In this document: piece after piece, positions 54,459-63,941 of the stretch
Layout of the letters: each line of letters starts with the position of its first letter
How positions within the stretch are numbered: position 1 is the stretch's first letter
Source: Rubrobacter xylanophilus
GTDB lineage: Bacteria; Actinomycetota; Rubrobacteria; Rubrobacterales; Rubrobacteraceae
DNA length: 64,000 nt
Direction: 5' to 3'
NCBI RefSeq assembly: GCF_007164525.1
Contig: NZ_AP019791.1
Coordinates: forward strand, 2,715,501-2,779,500
The notes under the pieces: model-generated
Database searches by the model: none
Seen by the model: only the letters and a program-made list of their open reading frames with translations
What the model was told of the DNA's origin: nothing
Made by a program: the position numbers and the translations under genes

Positions 54459-56200
54459 GCGCTCACCTCCGCAAGGGGGTTGTCCACCTCCACGTAGACC
54501 GACTGGGTCTCCAGATCGCCGAGGAGCTCGTCCATGTCGTGCAGCCGGGTGAGCAGGTTGGCCTTGCAGGGGAGCCTCCGCAGGTGGAGGAGGCTCGGGA
54601 CCAGCTCCGAAGCCGGCGGAGCCTCCGGCTCGAGCTCCTCCAGCACCCGGCGCAGCTCGCGCAGCAGCTCCCGCTCGTCGGCGAGCCCGGCGCACCCGAG
54701 GGCGTTCACGACCCCGAAGAGGTTGTTCACGAAGAAGTAGTAGCGCAGCCGCTCGTCGGCCAGGGCGTCCTCTACCACGGTGCCGCCCTCGATGTCGTGC
54801 ACCCCGGGGACGAGCCGCTCCAGGTGCTCCCGGGCCGACTCGCGGAAGTAGTAGCCCTGGTTGTCCCGGTAGTAGAAGCGTGCCGGGTAGCCGCCCTCCA
54901 GCTCCAGCACGCTGTTCTGCTGGTGCGCCTCCGGGGCGATGCCGTGGGCGAAGTACAGCCAGAGGATGGGCCGCAGCGAGACCTCCAGGTAGCGCCGGAA
55001 CCACTCCCGGCTCACCTCGGAGGGCGGACGTCCCTCCTCCCGGGCCAGGTGCCGCACGATCCGGGCCAGGCGCGAGCCCTCCTCCCCCAGCCCGTCCTGG
55101 CACAGCGCGACGAGGGCCGCGGCGTCCTCCCCGCCGTGGAAGGGGTTCTCCCGCAGCAGCACCTCGAAGCCCGATTCTTTCCCGCCGCCGGTCTCCACGG
55201 TGATGTGGGCGGGGTCGCGGATGATCCTGAAGTCCGGGAAGCGCTCCCGAAGCTCCCGCCCCACCGCGCTCTCCAGCACGCGGCACATCTTCATGCCCCG
55301 CAGGAGCTCGCCGCGCAGGTTGTTCCGGACGGAGTTGGTGATCCCGACGCCCAGGGAGAGCTTGAGCATGAAGCGCGCCTCCGCCCGGTAGACGGTGCGC
55401 ACCGAGGAGGTGGGCCGGTAGGGACTCCCCAGAGGCCCGAGGTGCTCCAGCAGCCCCTCCTCGACCAGACGCCGCACCTCCGGGCGGCGAAGCAGCATCT
55501 CCGCCTGCCAGGGGTGGGCCGGGACGAGGGCGTGGTCTTCGTCCCCGGGGAGCTCCTGTCCGGTCCCGGGGTCCCGCCGGAGCTCCTCCAAGATGAGTTG
55601 CGAAGCCCTTCTGGGCAGCGCCGAGCCCTCGGCGACGATGGAGCGGTGCGCCCGGAAGTAGTGGAGGGGGAAGGAGGCGCCCATCTCGGGCGAGTAGGCC
55701 GCGAGCTGTTCGCCGGTGAAGCCCTGGCGGCTCTTGGGCGTGGGGTGGAGGGGATGCCCGAAGACGAGCGACTGCTCGGCGGCTATGAACCCCTTCTCCG
55801 GGCGCTCACCGAGGCGCGCCTCCACGAAGCGCTCCACGTTGCGGCGGCTCTGCAGGGAGCGCAGCAGCAGCTCCTCGGGGGAGCCGCCTCGCTCCAGGAA
55901 GAGCTCCCGGGAGATCAGGGCGGCCAGCGCCGCGGGGTCCAGCTCCGCCCGCCGGGCGTCGCCCTCCGGGCCGGCCGTGACGGGAAAGCCGAAGAGGTGC
56001 CGCCCGGTGGGGGAGAGGTAGCGCAGGGGGGCGAGCACCTCCATCCCCAGTTTGTCGAGAGAGATGAGGAAGGCCCTCTCCCCAGCCGTTCCGTAAGGGA
56101 TCACCGTCCCCCTCCCGGTCTCCCGCAGAAAGCAGTTGAGCAGGTTCTGCATCGTGGCCCGGTCGGCGATCTGACGGGCCGTCATGCGCTGGTCGAGCAT
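54455..56200 (-). CDS. rhbC: IucA/IucC family siderophore synthetase (RhbC-like)
   Basis: 581 residues. LVPAHPWQAEMLLRRPEVRR, the Ser/Thr-rich ATP loop RPTSSVRTVYRAEARFMLKL, SLGVGITNSVRNNL, and GIAPEAHQQNSVLELEGGYP with YYRDNQGYYF mark an NIS synthetase of the type that makes the first, asymmetric citrate amide. Only about 30 % of the motifs read the same as in the rhbF-like protein, so the two are not a recent duplication. GGAGGGGGT directly before ATG 56200 supports that start; ATG 56185, overlapping the previous stop as ATGA, is an alternative. Confidence 0.87.
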   Translation of the reverse strand: MLDQRMTARQIADRATMQNLLNCFLRETGRGTVIPYGTAGERAFLISLDKLGMEVLAPLRYLSPTGRHLFGFPVTAGPEGDARRAELDPAALAALISRELFLERGGSPEELLLRSLQSRRNVERFVEARLGERPEKGFIAAEQSLVFGHPLHPTPKSRQGFTGEQLAAYSPEMGASFPLHYFRAHRSIVAEGSALPRRASQLILEELRRDPGTGQELPGDEDHALVPAHPWQAEMLLRRPEVRRLVEEGLLEHLGPLGSPYRPTSSVRTVYRAEARFMLKLSLGVGITNSVRNNLRGELLRGMKMCRVLESAVGRELRERFPDFRIIRDPAHITVETGGGKESGFEVLLRENPFHGGEDAAALVALCQDGLGEEGSRLARIVRHLAREEGRPPSEVSREWFRRYLEVSLRPILWLYFAHGIAPEAHQQNSVLELEGGYPARFYYRDNQGYYFRESAREHLERLVPGVHDIEGGTVVEDALADERLRYYFFVNNLFGVVNALGCAGLADERELLRELRRVLEELEPEAPPASELVPSLLHLRRLPCKANLLTRLHDMDELLGDLETQSVYVEVDNPLAEVSA

Positions 56201-57651
56201 ACCCCCTCCAGTCTCTTCCCGGTGCGTACGGTCGTCTCTACCAGGCGCCGGAGGTCCTCCGGGGTGGCGAGCGGGTTGAGCAGGGTGAGCTTGAGGTACA
56301 CCCTGCCGTCCACCCGGGTGCGGGCGACCACCGCCTCCCCGCCCAGCAGGAGCTCCCGGCGGATCCCGGCGTTCACCCGGTCGGCTTCCTCCATGCGGGC
56401 GGGCCGGTAGCGGAAGACCACGGTCCCGAGCTGCGGCCGGGCGGCCAGCTCCAGCCCGGGTTGCTCCCGGACGAGCGCCGCGGCGGCTTTCGCCAGCTCC
56501 ACGGTGCGTTCGACCATCGCGGCGAGACGTCGCCTCCCGAGCGCCCGCAGCGAGACGTAGAGCTTGAAGGCGTCGAAGCGGCGGGTGGTCTGCAGCGACT
56601 TGCCGGCCAGGTTGGGGAGGTCGTCCCCCTCGGGGTTGAGGTAGTCCGCGTGGGTCCGGATCAGGGCGAGATCCTCGCCCCTGCGGACGAGGAAGGCGGC
56701 GCAGCTCACCGGCTGATAGAAGCCTTTGTGGAAGTCCACCGCCACCGAGTCGGCGTCCTCTATGCCGGCGAGTTTGCTCCGGTGCCTCTCGCTGAGGGCG
56801 AGGGCCCCGCCGTAGGCGGCGTCCACGTGCAGCCACAGCCCGAGCTCGCGGGCGCGGGAGGCGAGCTCCTCCAGGGGGTCTATGCTCCCGAAGTCCGTGG
56901 TGCCGGCGGTCGCCACGAGGGCGACGGGCAGGAGCTCCTGCTCTTCTAGCTTCTGCAGCGCCCGGTCGAGCGCCTCCGGGCTCATCCGGCGCCCGGCGTC
57001 GGTCTCCACGGGCACGACGGCCCGCTCCCCGAGCCCGAGCAGGGCCGCCGAGCGGCCCACGCTGAAGTGGGCGGCCTCCGAGCAGAGGATGCGAAACCGG
57101 CTCGCCTCCGGAGGGAGTCCCCGCTCACGCATGCTCCAGCCGAACCGTTCGCGGGCGAAGCGGTCGCGGGCGGGGAGCAGGCCCATAAGGTTGGACTGGG
57201 TGCCGCCGCTGGTGAAGACCCCGTCGGCGCCCGGTCGGTACCCGAAGAGGCCGCACAGCCACCGGACGACCCGCTCCTCGAGGAGCGTTGCGGCCGGGGC
57301 CTGATCCCAGGAGTCCATGGACTGGTTGGTCGCGGAGATGACGGCCTCCGCGGCGAGCGCCGGGACGAGCGGGGGGCATTGCAGGTGGGCGGCGCATCCC
57401 GGATGGGCGACCCGGACGCAGTTCTCCACCACGGTCTTCCCGGTCTCCCGCAGCACCCGGGAGAGGTCTTCGCCCTCTTCGGGGCAGACCTCGCTTCCGG
57501 CGAGGAGATTCGAGAGCTTCCCGGGCGTCGCTCCGGAGTAGGGGAGCGGGCGGCCGAGGTGCTGCAGGAGGACGTCTCCGGCGGCGGCCATCGCCTCCCG
57601 GTAGGCGGCGGCGCTCTCCGGGGAACCGGTGAGAAAGACCCGCTCGTTCAC
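56182..57651 (-). CDS. rhbB: L-2,4-diaminobutyrate decarboxylase (PLP-dependent, RhbB-like)
   Basis: 489 residues, group II decarboxylase. GVFTSGGTQSNLMGLLPARD holds the PLP phosphate site, LWLHVDAAYGGALALSERHR the PLP Asp, and SVAVDFHKGFYQPVSCAAFL the Schiff-base Lys. It converts 2,4-diaminobutyrate to 1,3-diaminopropane. The frame is open far upstream, but GTG 57651 overlaps the aminotransferase stop as GTGA and starts the conserved part. Substrate choice is inferred from the adjacent diaminobutyrate aminotransferase; an aromatic or lysine decarboxylase is less likely. Confidence 0.88.
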   Translation of the reverse strand: MNERVFLTGSPESAAAYREAMAAAGDVLLQHLGRPLPYSGATPGKLSNLLAGSEVCPEEGEDLSRVLRETGKTVVENCVRVAHPGCAAHLQCPPLVPALAAEAVISATNQSMDSWDQAPAATLLEERVVRWLCGLFGYRPGADGVFTSGGTQSNLMGLLPARDRFARERFGWSMRERGLPPEASRFRILCSEAAHFSVGRSAALLGLGERAVVPVETDAGRRMSPEALDRALQKLEEQELLPVALVATAGTTDFGSIDPLEELASRARELGLWLHVDAAYGGALALSERHRSKLAGIEDADSVAVDFHKGFYQPVSCAAFLVRRGEDLALIRTHADYLNPEGDDLPNLAGKSLQTTRRFDAFKLYVSLRALGRRRLAAMVERTVELAKAAAALVREQPGLELAARPQLGTVVFRYRPARMEEADRVNAGIRRELLLGGEAVVARTRVDGRVYLKLTLLNPLATPEDLRRLVETTVRTGKRLEGVCSTSA

Positions 57652-59021
57652 GGGACCTCCCGAGAGGCCGCGAGCACGGCTTCGCCGAGGATCCCGCAGA
57701 TCTCCTCCACCTCCTCCCGGGTGACGGTGAGGGGCGGCAGGAGGCGGACGACCGCGCCGTGGCGGCCGCCGGTCTCCAGGATGAGGCCGCGCCGCAGCGC
57801 CTCGGCCTGTATCCTGCGGGCCAGCTTCGGGCTGGCCGGGCGGCTGCCCAGGTGGTCCGGCTCTGCCTCCGGGTCCACCACCTCCACGCCGACCATGAGC
57901 CCGCGCCCGCGCACCTCCCCGACGCAGGGGGCCTCCCGCCGGAGCTCGCGCAGCCGGCGCAGCAGGAGATCTCCCATCCGGGCGGCGTGCTCGTGGAGGC
58001 GGTTCTCCAGCACGTGGCGGATGGTCGCCGCCCCGGCGGCCATCGCGAGCTGGTTGCCCCGGAAGGTGCCGGTGTGGGCCCCGGGTTCCCAGACGTCGAG
58101 GGCGGCGTCGTAGACCACCACCGCGAGCGGCAGGCTCCCCCCGATGGCCTTGGACATCACCACCGCGTCGGGCTCTATGCCAGGGCGCTCGAAGGCCCAC
58201 ACGGTGCCCGTGCGGCCGAGGCCGGTCTGTATCTCGTCGACGACCAGGGGTATGCCGCGCTCGCGGGTGATCCGGCGCATCTCCCGCACCCAGCCGTCGG
58301 GGGCGGGGATGGAGCCGCCCTCGCCCTGCACCACCTCCAGCACCATGGCGCCGGGCCTCTTGACCCCGCTCTCGGGATCGTCGAGCAGCCGCTCGACGTA
58401 GCGGGCCCCGACCCGCCAGCCTTCCTCGCCCCCGAGCCCGAAGGGACAGCGGTAGCCGTAGGGATAGGGCAGGAAGTGCACCCCGGGCATCAGGCCCCCG
58501 ATGGGCTCCTTGGGGGCGAGCTTCCCCGTGAGGCTCAAGGAGCCGTGGGTCATGCCGTGGTAGCCGCCGCCGAAGGCGAGGACGGTCTCCCGCCCGGTGG
58601 CGGTCTTGGCGAGCTTCACCGCCGCCTCCACCGCGTCGGTGCCGGCCGGACCGCAGAAGTGGATCTTCGCCCGCTCCGCGAACGGCCGCGGCAGGCTCCC
58701 GAAGAGCTCCCCGACGAAGCGGTCCTTGACCGGGGTGGCGAGGTCCAGCGCGTGCAGCGGCCCGCCCCGGTCGAGGACTTCCCGGATCGCTTCCAAAACC
58801 ACCGGATGGTTGTGCCCCAGGGCCAGGGTTCCGGCCCCGGAGAGGCAGTCGAGGTAGCGCCGCCCGTCGGCGTCCCACACGCAGGACCCCCGCGCCCTGC
58901 TCACGGCGATGGGGATGTTGCGGGGATAGGTCCGGGCGTTGGACTCCCGTTCGGCCTGTCTCTCGAGCAGCCTCCCGGAGGTTCCCTTCTCGCGGAACGC
59001 CGCGGTTTTTGCCACGTGCAT
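57648..59021 (-). CDS. rhbA: Diaminobutyrate-2-oxoglutarate aminotransferase (RhbA-like)
   Basis: 457 residues, class III aminotransferase. DCLSGAGTLALGHNHPVVLE, FGGGYHGMTHGSLSLTG, LVVDEIQTGLGRTGTVWAFE (PLP Asp) and VVMSKAIGGSLPLAVVVYDA (Schiff-base Lys) are all present. The class pattern with an SG rather than a large side chain near the start fits EctB/Dat enzymes, which make 2,4-diaminobutyrate from aspartate semialdehyde. First biosynthetic gene after the binding-protein gene; AGAGGGGGGAGA precedes ATG 59021. Confidence 0.9.
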   Translation of the reverse strand: MHVAKTAAFREKGTSGRLLERQAERESNARTYPRNIPIAVSRARGSCVWDADGRRYLDCLSGAGTLALGHNHPVVLEAIREVLDRGGPLHALDLATPVKDRFVGELFGSLPRPFAERAKIHFCGPAGTDAVEAAVKLAKTATGRETVLAFGGGYHGMTHGSLSLTGKLAPKEPIGGLMPGVHFLPYPYGYRCPFGLGGEEGWRVGARYVERLLDDPESGVKRPGAMVLEVVQGEGGSIPAPDGWVREMRRITRERGIPLVVDEIQTGLGRTGTVWAFERPGIEPDAVVMSKAIGGSLPLAVVVYDAALDVWEPGAHTGTFRGNQLAMAAGAATIRHVLENRLHEHAARMGDLLLRRLRELRREAPCVGEVRGRGLMVGVEVVDPEAEPDHLGSRPASPKLARRIQAEALRRGLILETGGRHGAVVRLLPPLTVTREEVEEICGILGEAVLAASREVP

Positions 59022-59110
59022 GCGCTCTCCCCCCTCTCTTTTGCGGACAGGTCTCCCCCTGCCGGGTCGGGTGCCCGGCCCGAAAGGTGCGCTTTACCTT
59101 TTAGTGCCGC

Positions 59111-60073
59111 TCAGGAGCGCGGCTCTTCCACCAGGTACCTCTCCAGGTCTTCGAGGACGCCGTTGGCGGCGGTGTAGCCGATCCCGAGCATCCACAGGTC
59201 GTCGGAGACCTCGTAGACCCGGCCCTGCTGCACGGCCTCCAGCTGCCGCCAGAGGGGATCGGACATGATCTCCTGCTTGGCGGTGTCCTCCTCGTTGCCG
59301 TAGACGGTCACGAAGATCACGTCGCCGCCCATCTTGGGGATGGCCTCCTTGCTGACGTTGAGCAGCGCGAACTCCTCGACGTCCTGCGACTCGGGCCGCG
59401 GCAGCCCCACGTCCTCGAGCACGGTGCCGATGAAGTTCTCCTTCTGGTAGATCCTGGTGTCCCCGGGGACGAACCGGACCACGGAGACCTCGGGCCAGGG
59501 CTTCTCCCCGAGCCCCTCGCGAAGCTCCCGTATGTGCTCCCTGTACTCCCGTTTGACCTCCTCGGCCCTCTCGGTCCTGCCGAGCGCCCTGGCGTGCAGC
59601 TCGAAGTTCTGCTTCCAGGTGACCCCGGTCGTCTCGGTGAAGACGGTGGGCGCTATCTCGGAGAGCTGGTCGTAGATCTTCTCGTGCCGGAGCTTGCTGG
59701 AGAGGATGAGGTCGGGATCCAAAGCCGCTATCTTCTCCAGGTTGGGCTGCTCGATGGTGCCCACGAGCTCTATCCCCCGGGTCTTCTCCCCGAGATACTC
59801 CGGCAAGCCCATCCCGGCCACCGCCTCTACCGCCCCCACCGGCCTGATCCCGAGCGTTATGGCGCTGTCCAGCTCGCCGGTGTCGAGCACCACGACCCGC
59901 TCAGGCCTCTCGGGAACCTCGGTCTCGCCCATGGCATGCTCTACGACCCTGCCGCCGGAGCCCTCCTCCCCGGAAGAGCCCCCGGAGGCCCCGCCGCAGG
60001 CCCCGAGCACCAGCACGGCCGCCCCGAGCAGGAACCAGATCACAAACCGCCTCCGCAACCACTCCACCGACAT
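59111..60073 (-). CDS. Ferric-siderophore ABC transporter substrate-binding lipoprotein
   Basis: 320 residues. Signal peptide FVIWFLLGAAVLVLGACGGA with a lipobox Cys, then a FecB/FhuD-type (periplasmic binding 2) fold: ERVVVLDTGELDSAITLGIR, EKIAALDPDLILSSKLRHEK. It binds the loaded siderophore for the permease genes transcribed in the opposite direction. Start ATG 60073 follows AGGAGGCGGGGAAGCA. It is the promoter-proximal gene of the biosynthetic operon, 90 bases before rhbA, with a small GC hairpin (GCCGGG/CCCGGC) in the gap that could tune downstream expression. Confidence 0.9.
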   Translation of the reverse strand: MSVEWLRRRFVIWFLLGAAVLVLGACGGASGGSSGEEGSGGRVVEHAMGETEVPERPERVVVLDTGELDSAITLGIRPVGAVEAVAGMGLPEYLGEKTRGIELVGTIEQPNLEKIAALDPDLILSSKLRHEKIYDQLSEIAPTVFTETTGVTWKQNFELHARALGRTERAEEVKREYREHIRELREGLGEKPWPEVSVVRFVPGDTRIYQKENFIGTVLEDVGLPRPESQDVEEFALLNVSKEAIPKMGGDVIFVTVYGNEEDTAKQEIMSDPLWRQLEAVQQGRVYEVSDDLWMLGIGYTAANGVLEDLERYLVEEPRS

Positions 60074-60114
60074 TGCTTCCCCGCCTCCTCTCGTGTATCT
60101 TGCAGATGTGCGGC

Positions 60115-60135
60115 TATTGGGAATCATTTTCAATA
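60115..60135. promoter_or_regulatory. Fur-like operator in the divergent siderophore control region
   Basis: The 21-base site has arms TATTG and CAATA and a partly symmetrical centre. Read on the minus strand its core TGAAAATGATTCCCA (60132-60118) matches the Fur 7-1-7 consensus TGATAATGATTATCA at 12 of 15 positions. It lies between the divergent starts at 60073 and 60212. It does not fit the DtxR/IdeR consensus. TTGCAG (60100-60105) with ATCATT 17 bases later could form the plus promoter, overlapping the site. Confidence 0.6.
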
Positions 60136-60211
60136 ACCGGGACCACCGTAAAGGCCGGGGTCGGGGCCGTCAAGGCCGGTGTGATCCAGATCAGATTTCG
60201 GGGGCCTTCTC

Positions 60212-61219
60212 GTGCGGCTTTTGAGGTCGCGAGCCGCGCTGCTGGCGGGGCTTTTGGTGTTGTGTGTGGTTCTGGTGGCGTGTCTTCTGGCGAGCGTACG
60301 GTTCGGGGCTGCCCGGATCGGGACGATGGAGGTGATCTCGGCCTTCACCGACTACGACAGGACGTCGGAGGAGGATCTCATCGTGCGCACCCTGCGGGTA
60401 CCGCGGGCGCTCGCGGCGGCGCTCGTGGGGGCTTCGCTGGCGGTTGCCGGGGCGATCATGCAGGGGTTGACCCGCAACCCGCTCGCGGACCCCGGCATCC
60501 TGGGCATCGAGGCGGGGGCGGCGCTGGCGGTGGTGGGGGCGGTGTATCTGCTCGGGATCGCCTCGCTCTCGGGTTACGCTCTCTTCGCCTTCGTGGGGGC
60601 CGGGCTCGCGGCCGCCGTCGTCTACGGGCTCGGCTCGCTGGGGCGGGGCGGGATGACGCCCATGAAGCTAACCATCGCCGGGGCGGCGCTCGCCGCCCTG
60701 CTCACCTCGCTCACCACCGCCGTGCTCATCATCGACCGGCAGACGCTCGAGGAGATCCGGTTCTGGCTCGCCGGCTCGGTGGCCGGGAGGGATCTGGAGC
60801 TTCTTCTGCAGGTTCTGCCGTATGCCGCTTTGGGGCTCCTGCTCGCGCTCGGCCTCGCGCGTCAGATCACCACCCTCACCCTCGGGGACGAGGTCGCCGC
60901 CGGGCTCGGGCAGCGCACCGGCCTCGTCAAGCTGCTCGCGGCGCTCGCCGTCGTGCTGCTCGCGGGGAGCGCCGTCTCCGTCGCCGGGCCGATCGGCTTC
61001 GTCGGGCTCGTGGTGCCGCACGTGGTTCGCTTCTTCGCCGGGGTGGACTACCGCTGGATTCTGCCGTACTCGGCCCTCGCCGGGGCGGTGCTCCTGGTCT
61101 GCGCGGACATCGCGGCCCGGCTCGTGCTGCGGCCCATGGAGCTCCCCGTCGGGGTCATGACCGCTCTGGTGGGGGCGCCGTTCTTCGTCTACCTGGCCCG
61201 CTGGAGGGTCAAGCGGTGA
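60212..61219 (+). CDS. FecCD-family ferric-siderophore ABC permease
   Basis: 335 residues, about ten membrane segments. [40 protein letters not shown] and the ATPase-coupling [19 protein letters not shown] are FecC/FecD/FhuB hallmarks. GTG start at 60212. It overlaps the second permease gene as GTGA, and the two probably form a heterodimer. Confidence 0.9.
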   Translation: MRLLRSRAALLAGLLVLCVVLVACLLASVRFGAARIGTMEVISAFTDYDRTSEEDLIVRTLRVPRALAAALVGASLAVAGAIMQGLTRNPLADPGILGIEAGAALAVVGAVYLLGIASLSGYALFAFVGAGLAAAVVYGLGSLGRGGMTPMKLTIAGAALAALLTSLTTAVLIIDRQTLEEIRFWLAGSVAGRDLELLLQVLPYAALGLLLALGLARQITTLTLGDEVAAGLGQRTGLVKLLAALAVVLLAGSAVSVAGPIGFVGLVVPHVVRFFAGVDYRWILPYSALAGAVLLVCADIAARLVLRPMELPVGVMTALVGAPFFVYLARWRVKR

Positions 61220-62259
61220 GGCGTCGTGCGGTGCTCCGGCGCGGTGGGTTCTCGCTGCCGCTGGACCTCAGGGCCGCCGCGGTGACCGCCGGGCTCTGCG
61301 CGGCCGGTCTGGTTGGCGTCGTGCTGCACGTGGGGTTGGGGGAGTACCCCATCTCCCCGCCGGACGTCGTCCGGGCGCTGCTCGGGCTCTCCGCCGGCGA
61401 CGAGAACTACGCCTTCATCGTCAACGTGCTGCGGCTGCCGCGGGCGCTCGTCGCCTTTCTCGTCGGGGCGGCGCTGGCCCTCTCCGGGGCCGTCCTGCAG
61501 GGACTCACCCGCAACCCGCTCGCCGCGCCCGAGATCGTGGGCATCAACGCGGGGGCCGGACTCGCGGCGGTCGCCCTGATCGTGGCGTTCCCCTACGTTC
61601 CGGCCGCACTCGTCCCACCCGCGGCCTTCGTCGGGGCCGTCGTGGTGGCCGCGACCCTCTACCTGCTCGCCTGGAGGGGTGGCAGCTCCCCGGTCCGCCT
61701 CATCCTCATCGGGGTGGGGGTGAGCGCGGTGGCCACCGCGATGACGACCATCATGATCACCTACGGCGAGATAGAGCAGGTCAGCCAGGCGCTCGTCTGG
61801 TTGACCGGCAGCGTCTACGGCCGTTCGTGGGAGGAGCTGTGGCCGCTTTTGCCCTGGCTGGCGCTCTTCGGAGCGCTGGCGCTCTTCCGCGCCCGGCAGC
61901 TCAACGCCCTCACCCTCGGGGAGGAGGTCGCCGCCGGACTCGGGGTCGGGGTCGAGCGGGAGCGGGGGTTGCTGCTGCTGTGCAGCGTGGCGCTCGCGGC
62001 CGCCGCGGTCGCCACCGCCGGAACCGTAGGCTTCGTCGGGCTCATGGCCCCGCACATCGCCCGGCGGCTGGTGGGTCCCTCCCACGGCGGGCTCCTGCCC
62101 GCGGCGGCCGCAAGCGGGGGGGTGCTCGTCGTCGCGGCCGACCTCGTCGGGAGGGTCGCGTTCGCCCCGCTGGAGATACCCTGCGGCATCGTCACCTCGG
62201 CGGTGGGGGCGCCGTTCTTCATATACCTGCTCTACAGGAGCACCGATGCGAAGCAGTGA
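61216..62259 (+). CDS. FecCD-family ferric-siderophore ABC permease
   Basis: 347 residues, about ten membrane segments. [40 protein letters not shown] and [20 protein letters not shown] repeat the motifs of the first permease. The frame is open far upstream, but GTG 61216 overlaps the previous stop codon and begins the homologous part. Works with the ATPase encoded next. Confidence 0.9.
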   Translation: MRRRAVLRRGGFSLPLDLRAAAVTAGLCAAGLVGVVLHVGLGEYPISPPDVVRALLGLSAGDENYAFIVNVLRLPRALVAFLVGAALALSGAVLQGLTRNPLAAPEIVGINAGAGLAAVALIVAFPYVPAALVPPAAFVGAVVVAATLYLLAWRGGSSPVRLILIGVGVSAVATAMTTIMITYGEIEQVSQALVWLTGSVYGRSWEELWPLLPWLALFGALALFRARQLNALTLGEEVAAGLGVGVERERGLLLLCSVALAAAAVATAGTVGFVGLMAPHIARRLVGPSHGGLLPAAAASGGVLVVAADLVGRVAFAPLEIPCGIVTSAVGAPFFIYLLYRSTDAKQ

Positions 62260-62269
62260 GGAGGATCGT

Positions 62270-63124
62270 TTGAGAGATCTGTGCAGAGTGTCCGGGAGGG
62301 TGGAGGCCCCGCCGGAGCCCGCGAAGCTCCGGGCTGAGGGGCTCACCCTCGGCTACGACGATGCCGCCGTCATACGAGGGCTCGCCGTGGAGGTGCCGCC
62401 CGGGAGGATCACCTCCGTCGTCGGTCCCAACGGTTGCGGCAAGTCCACCCTGCTCCGCGCGCTCGCCCGCCTCATGCGGCCGCGCGGCGGGAGCGTCTAC
62501 CTGGACGGCAGGGAGATCTTCTCGCTTCCCACCCGCGAGGTGGCCCGGCGGCTCGGCATCCTGCCCCAGAGCCCCGAGGCTCCCGAGGGGCTCACCGTCC
62601 GGGAGCTCGCCGCCCAGGGGCGCTACCCGCACCAGAGCTGGCTCTCCCAGTGGTCGGCCTCCGACGAGCGGGCCGTGGAGGAGGCGCTCCGCAAGACCGG
62701 CATGCTCGACCTCGCCGACCGGCCGCTCGACACGCTCTCCGGCGGCCAGCGGCAGCGGGCCTGGATCTCGATGGCCCTCGCGCAGGAGACGGAGACGCTG
62801 CTTTTGGACGAGCCCACCACCTTTCTGGACATGGCGCACCAGCTGGAGGTGCTGCAGCTCCTCGGGCGCCTCAACGCGGAGGAGGGCCGCACCGTGGTCA
62901 TGGTCCTCCACGACCTCAACAACGCCGCCCGCTACTCGCACCACGTGATCGCCCTGCACGACGGCGGCGTCTACGCCGCCGGGACGCCCGAGGACGTGGT
63001 GACCCCGGAGCTTTTGCGGGACGTCTTCGGCGTGGAGGCGGACGTCGTCACCGATCCCAGGACCGGGCTCCCGCTCTGCGTCCCCTACGGGTTGCGACGC
63101 CGCGCTGACGGGGAGGGCTCATGA
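62270..63124 (+). CDS. Ferric-siderophore ABC transporter ATP-binding protein (FecE/FhuC-like)
   Basis: About 284 residues. Walker [22 protein letters not shown]-loop [13 protein letters not shown], signature [20 protein letters not shown], Walker [21 protein letters not shown] and switch [15 protein letters not shown]. Start: AGGAGG at 62259-62264 sits five bases before TTG 62270; an in-frame ATG 62246 would overlap the permease gene by 14 bases. It overlaps the FhuF-like gene by four bases. Confidence 0.92.
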   Translation: MRDLCRVSGRVEAPPEPAKLRAEGLTLGYDDAAVIRGLAVEVPPGRITSVVGPNGCGKSTLLRALARLMRPRGGSVYLDGREIFSLPTREVARRLGILPQSPEAPEGLTVRELAAQGRYPHQSWLSQWSASDERAVEEALRKTGMLDLADRPLDTLSGGQRQRAWISMALAQETETLLLDEPTTFLDMAHQLEVLQLLGRLNAEEGRTVVMVLHDLNNAARYSHHVIALHDGGVYAAGTPEDVVTPELLRDVFGVEADVVTDPRTGLPLCVPYGLRRRADGEGS

Positions 63125-63921
63125 GCCGCTCCCCGCTCTCCGAGGCCCTCCGGCTCATAAACCCGGAGCGCCACTACTTCGGCATGCGCACCGGGGCCGT
63201 CGAGGGCGGGGAATGGGTTGCCGCGACGACGCTCGTCTCCGATGGGGGGCTCGTCGGCCGGCAGCTGGAGCGGGCTCAGGACCGGTGGGGCCTGCGCCGC
63301 CGGGAGGCCGCCGCGTATCTCGTGGGTTCCTACGCCTGGGGCGTCGGGGGGCCGGCGGTGGCGGCCTACGTCCTGGCCCGGCGCATCCCCGACCTTTCCC
63401 CCGAGAACGTCCACGTGCGGCTGGATGAGGGCGGTGGCATCCCCGAGGCCGCCGTCTCCGACGAGCGCTTCGCCGCCCTCGCCTCCGACCCTGCTGCCGG
63501 GCACCCCGACGCCGTCACCGTTGCCGGGGAGGAGGAACTGCTCGGGTGGATGCGGGAGCGGCTGCTCGCCGGGCTTGAGCCGCTCGCCGACCTCGTCGGC
63601 GCAATCACCCGCGTCGGCGCCAGGACGCTGTGGGGCCGGGCCGCCGACCTGCTCGCCCAGAGCTTCCTCATGGTCGGCGGGGACACACCGGATCAGGTGA
63701 GGTACATGCAGGACGCCCGCGCCTTCGTCTCCGGTCTCCCCTTCGGCGAGAGGGTCGGCTTCTTCGTCGTCGAGAGCGCGGGACGGCGGCGGGCGTTCAT
63801 GAGGCGCAGCGTCTGCTGCCAGGCCTACAAAAACCCCGAATACGGCTACTGCCTCTCCTGCCCGGTCCTCTCCCAGGAGGAGCGAGAGCGGAGGGCCGCC
63901 GAAGAGCTGGCGAAGGTCTGA
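63121..63921 (+). CDS. FhuF-like ferric siderophore reductase
   Basis: 266 residues. The C-terminus [20 protein letters not shown] has the CC-X10-C-X2-C cluster (Cys232, 233, 244, 247) that holds the 2Fe-2S centre in FhuF. The N-terminal part, with [20 protein letters not shown], fits the FhuF/ferric reductase-like family. It reduces imported ferric hydroxamate in the cytoplasm and releases iron. ATG 63121 overlaps the ATPase stop codon, so uptake and release are coupled. Confidence 0.88.
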   Translation: MSRSPLSEALRLINPERHYFGMRTGAVEGGEWVAATTLVSDGGLVGRQLERAQDRWGLRRREAAAYLVGSYAWGVGGPAVAAYVLARRIPDLSPENVHVRLDEGGGIPEAAVSDERFAALASDPAAGHPDAVTVAGEEELLGWMRERLLAGLEPLADLVGAITRVGARTLWGRAADLLAQSFLMVGGDTPDQVRYMQDARAFVSGLPFGERVGFFVVESAGRRRAFMRRSVCCQAYKNPEYGYCLSCPVLSQEERERRAAEELAKV

Positions 63922-63941
63922 GAGCGGAGAGAGAGGAGGAG

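Noticed and set aside
60115-60135. The siderophore control site as a DtxR/IdeR box
   Set aside because: The sequence lacks the TTAGG...CCTAA arms; the Fur-type match is clearly better.
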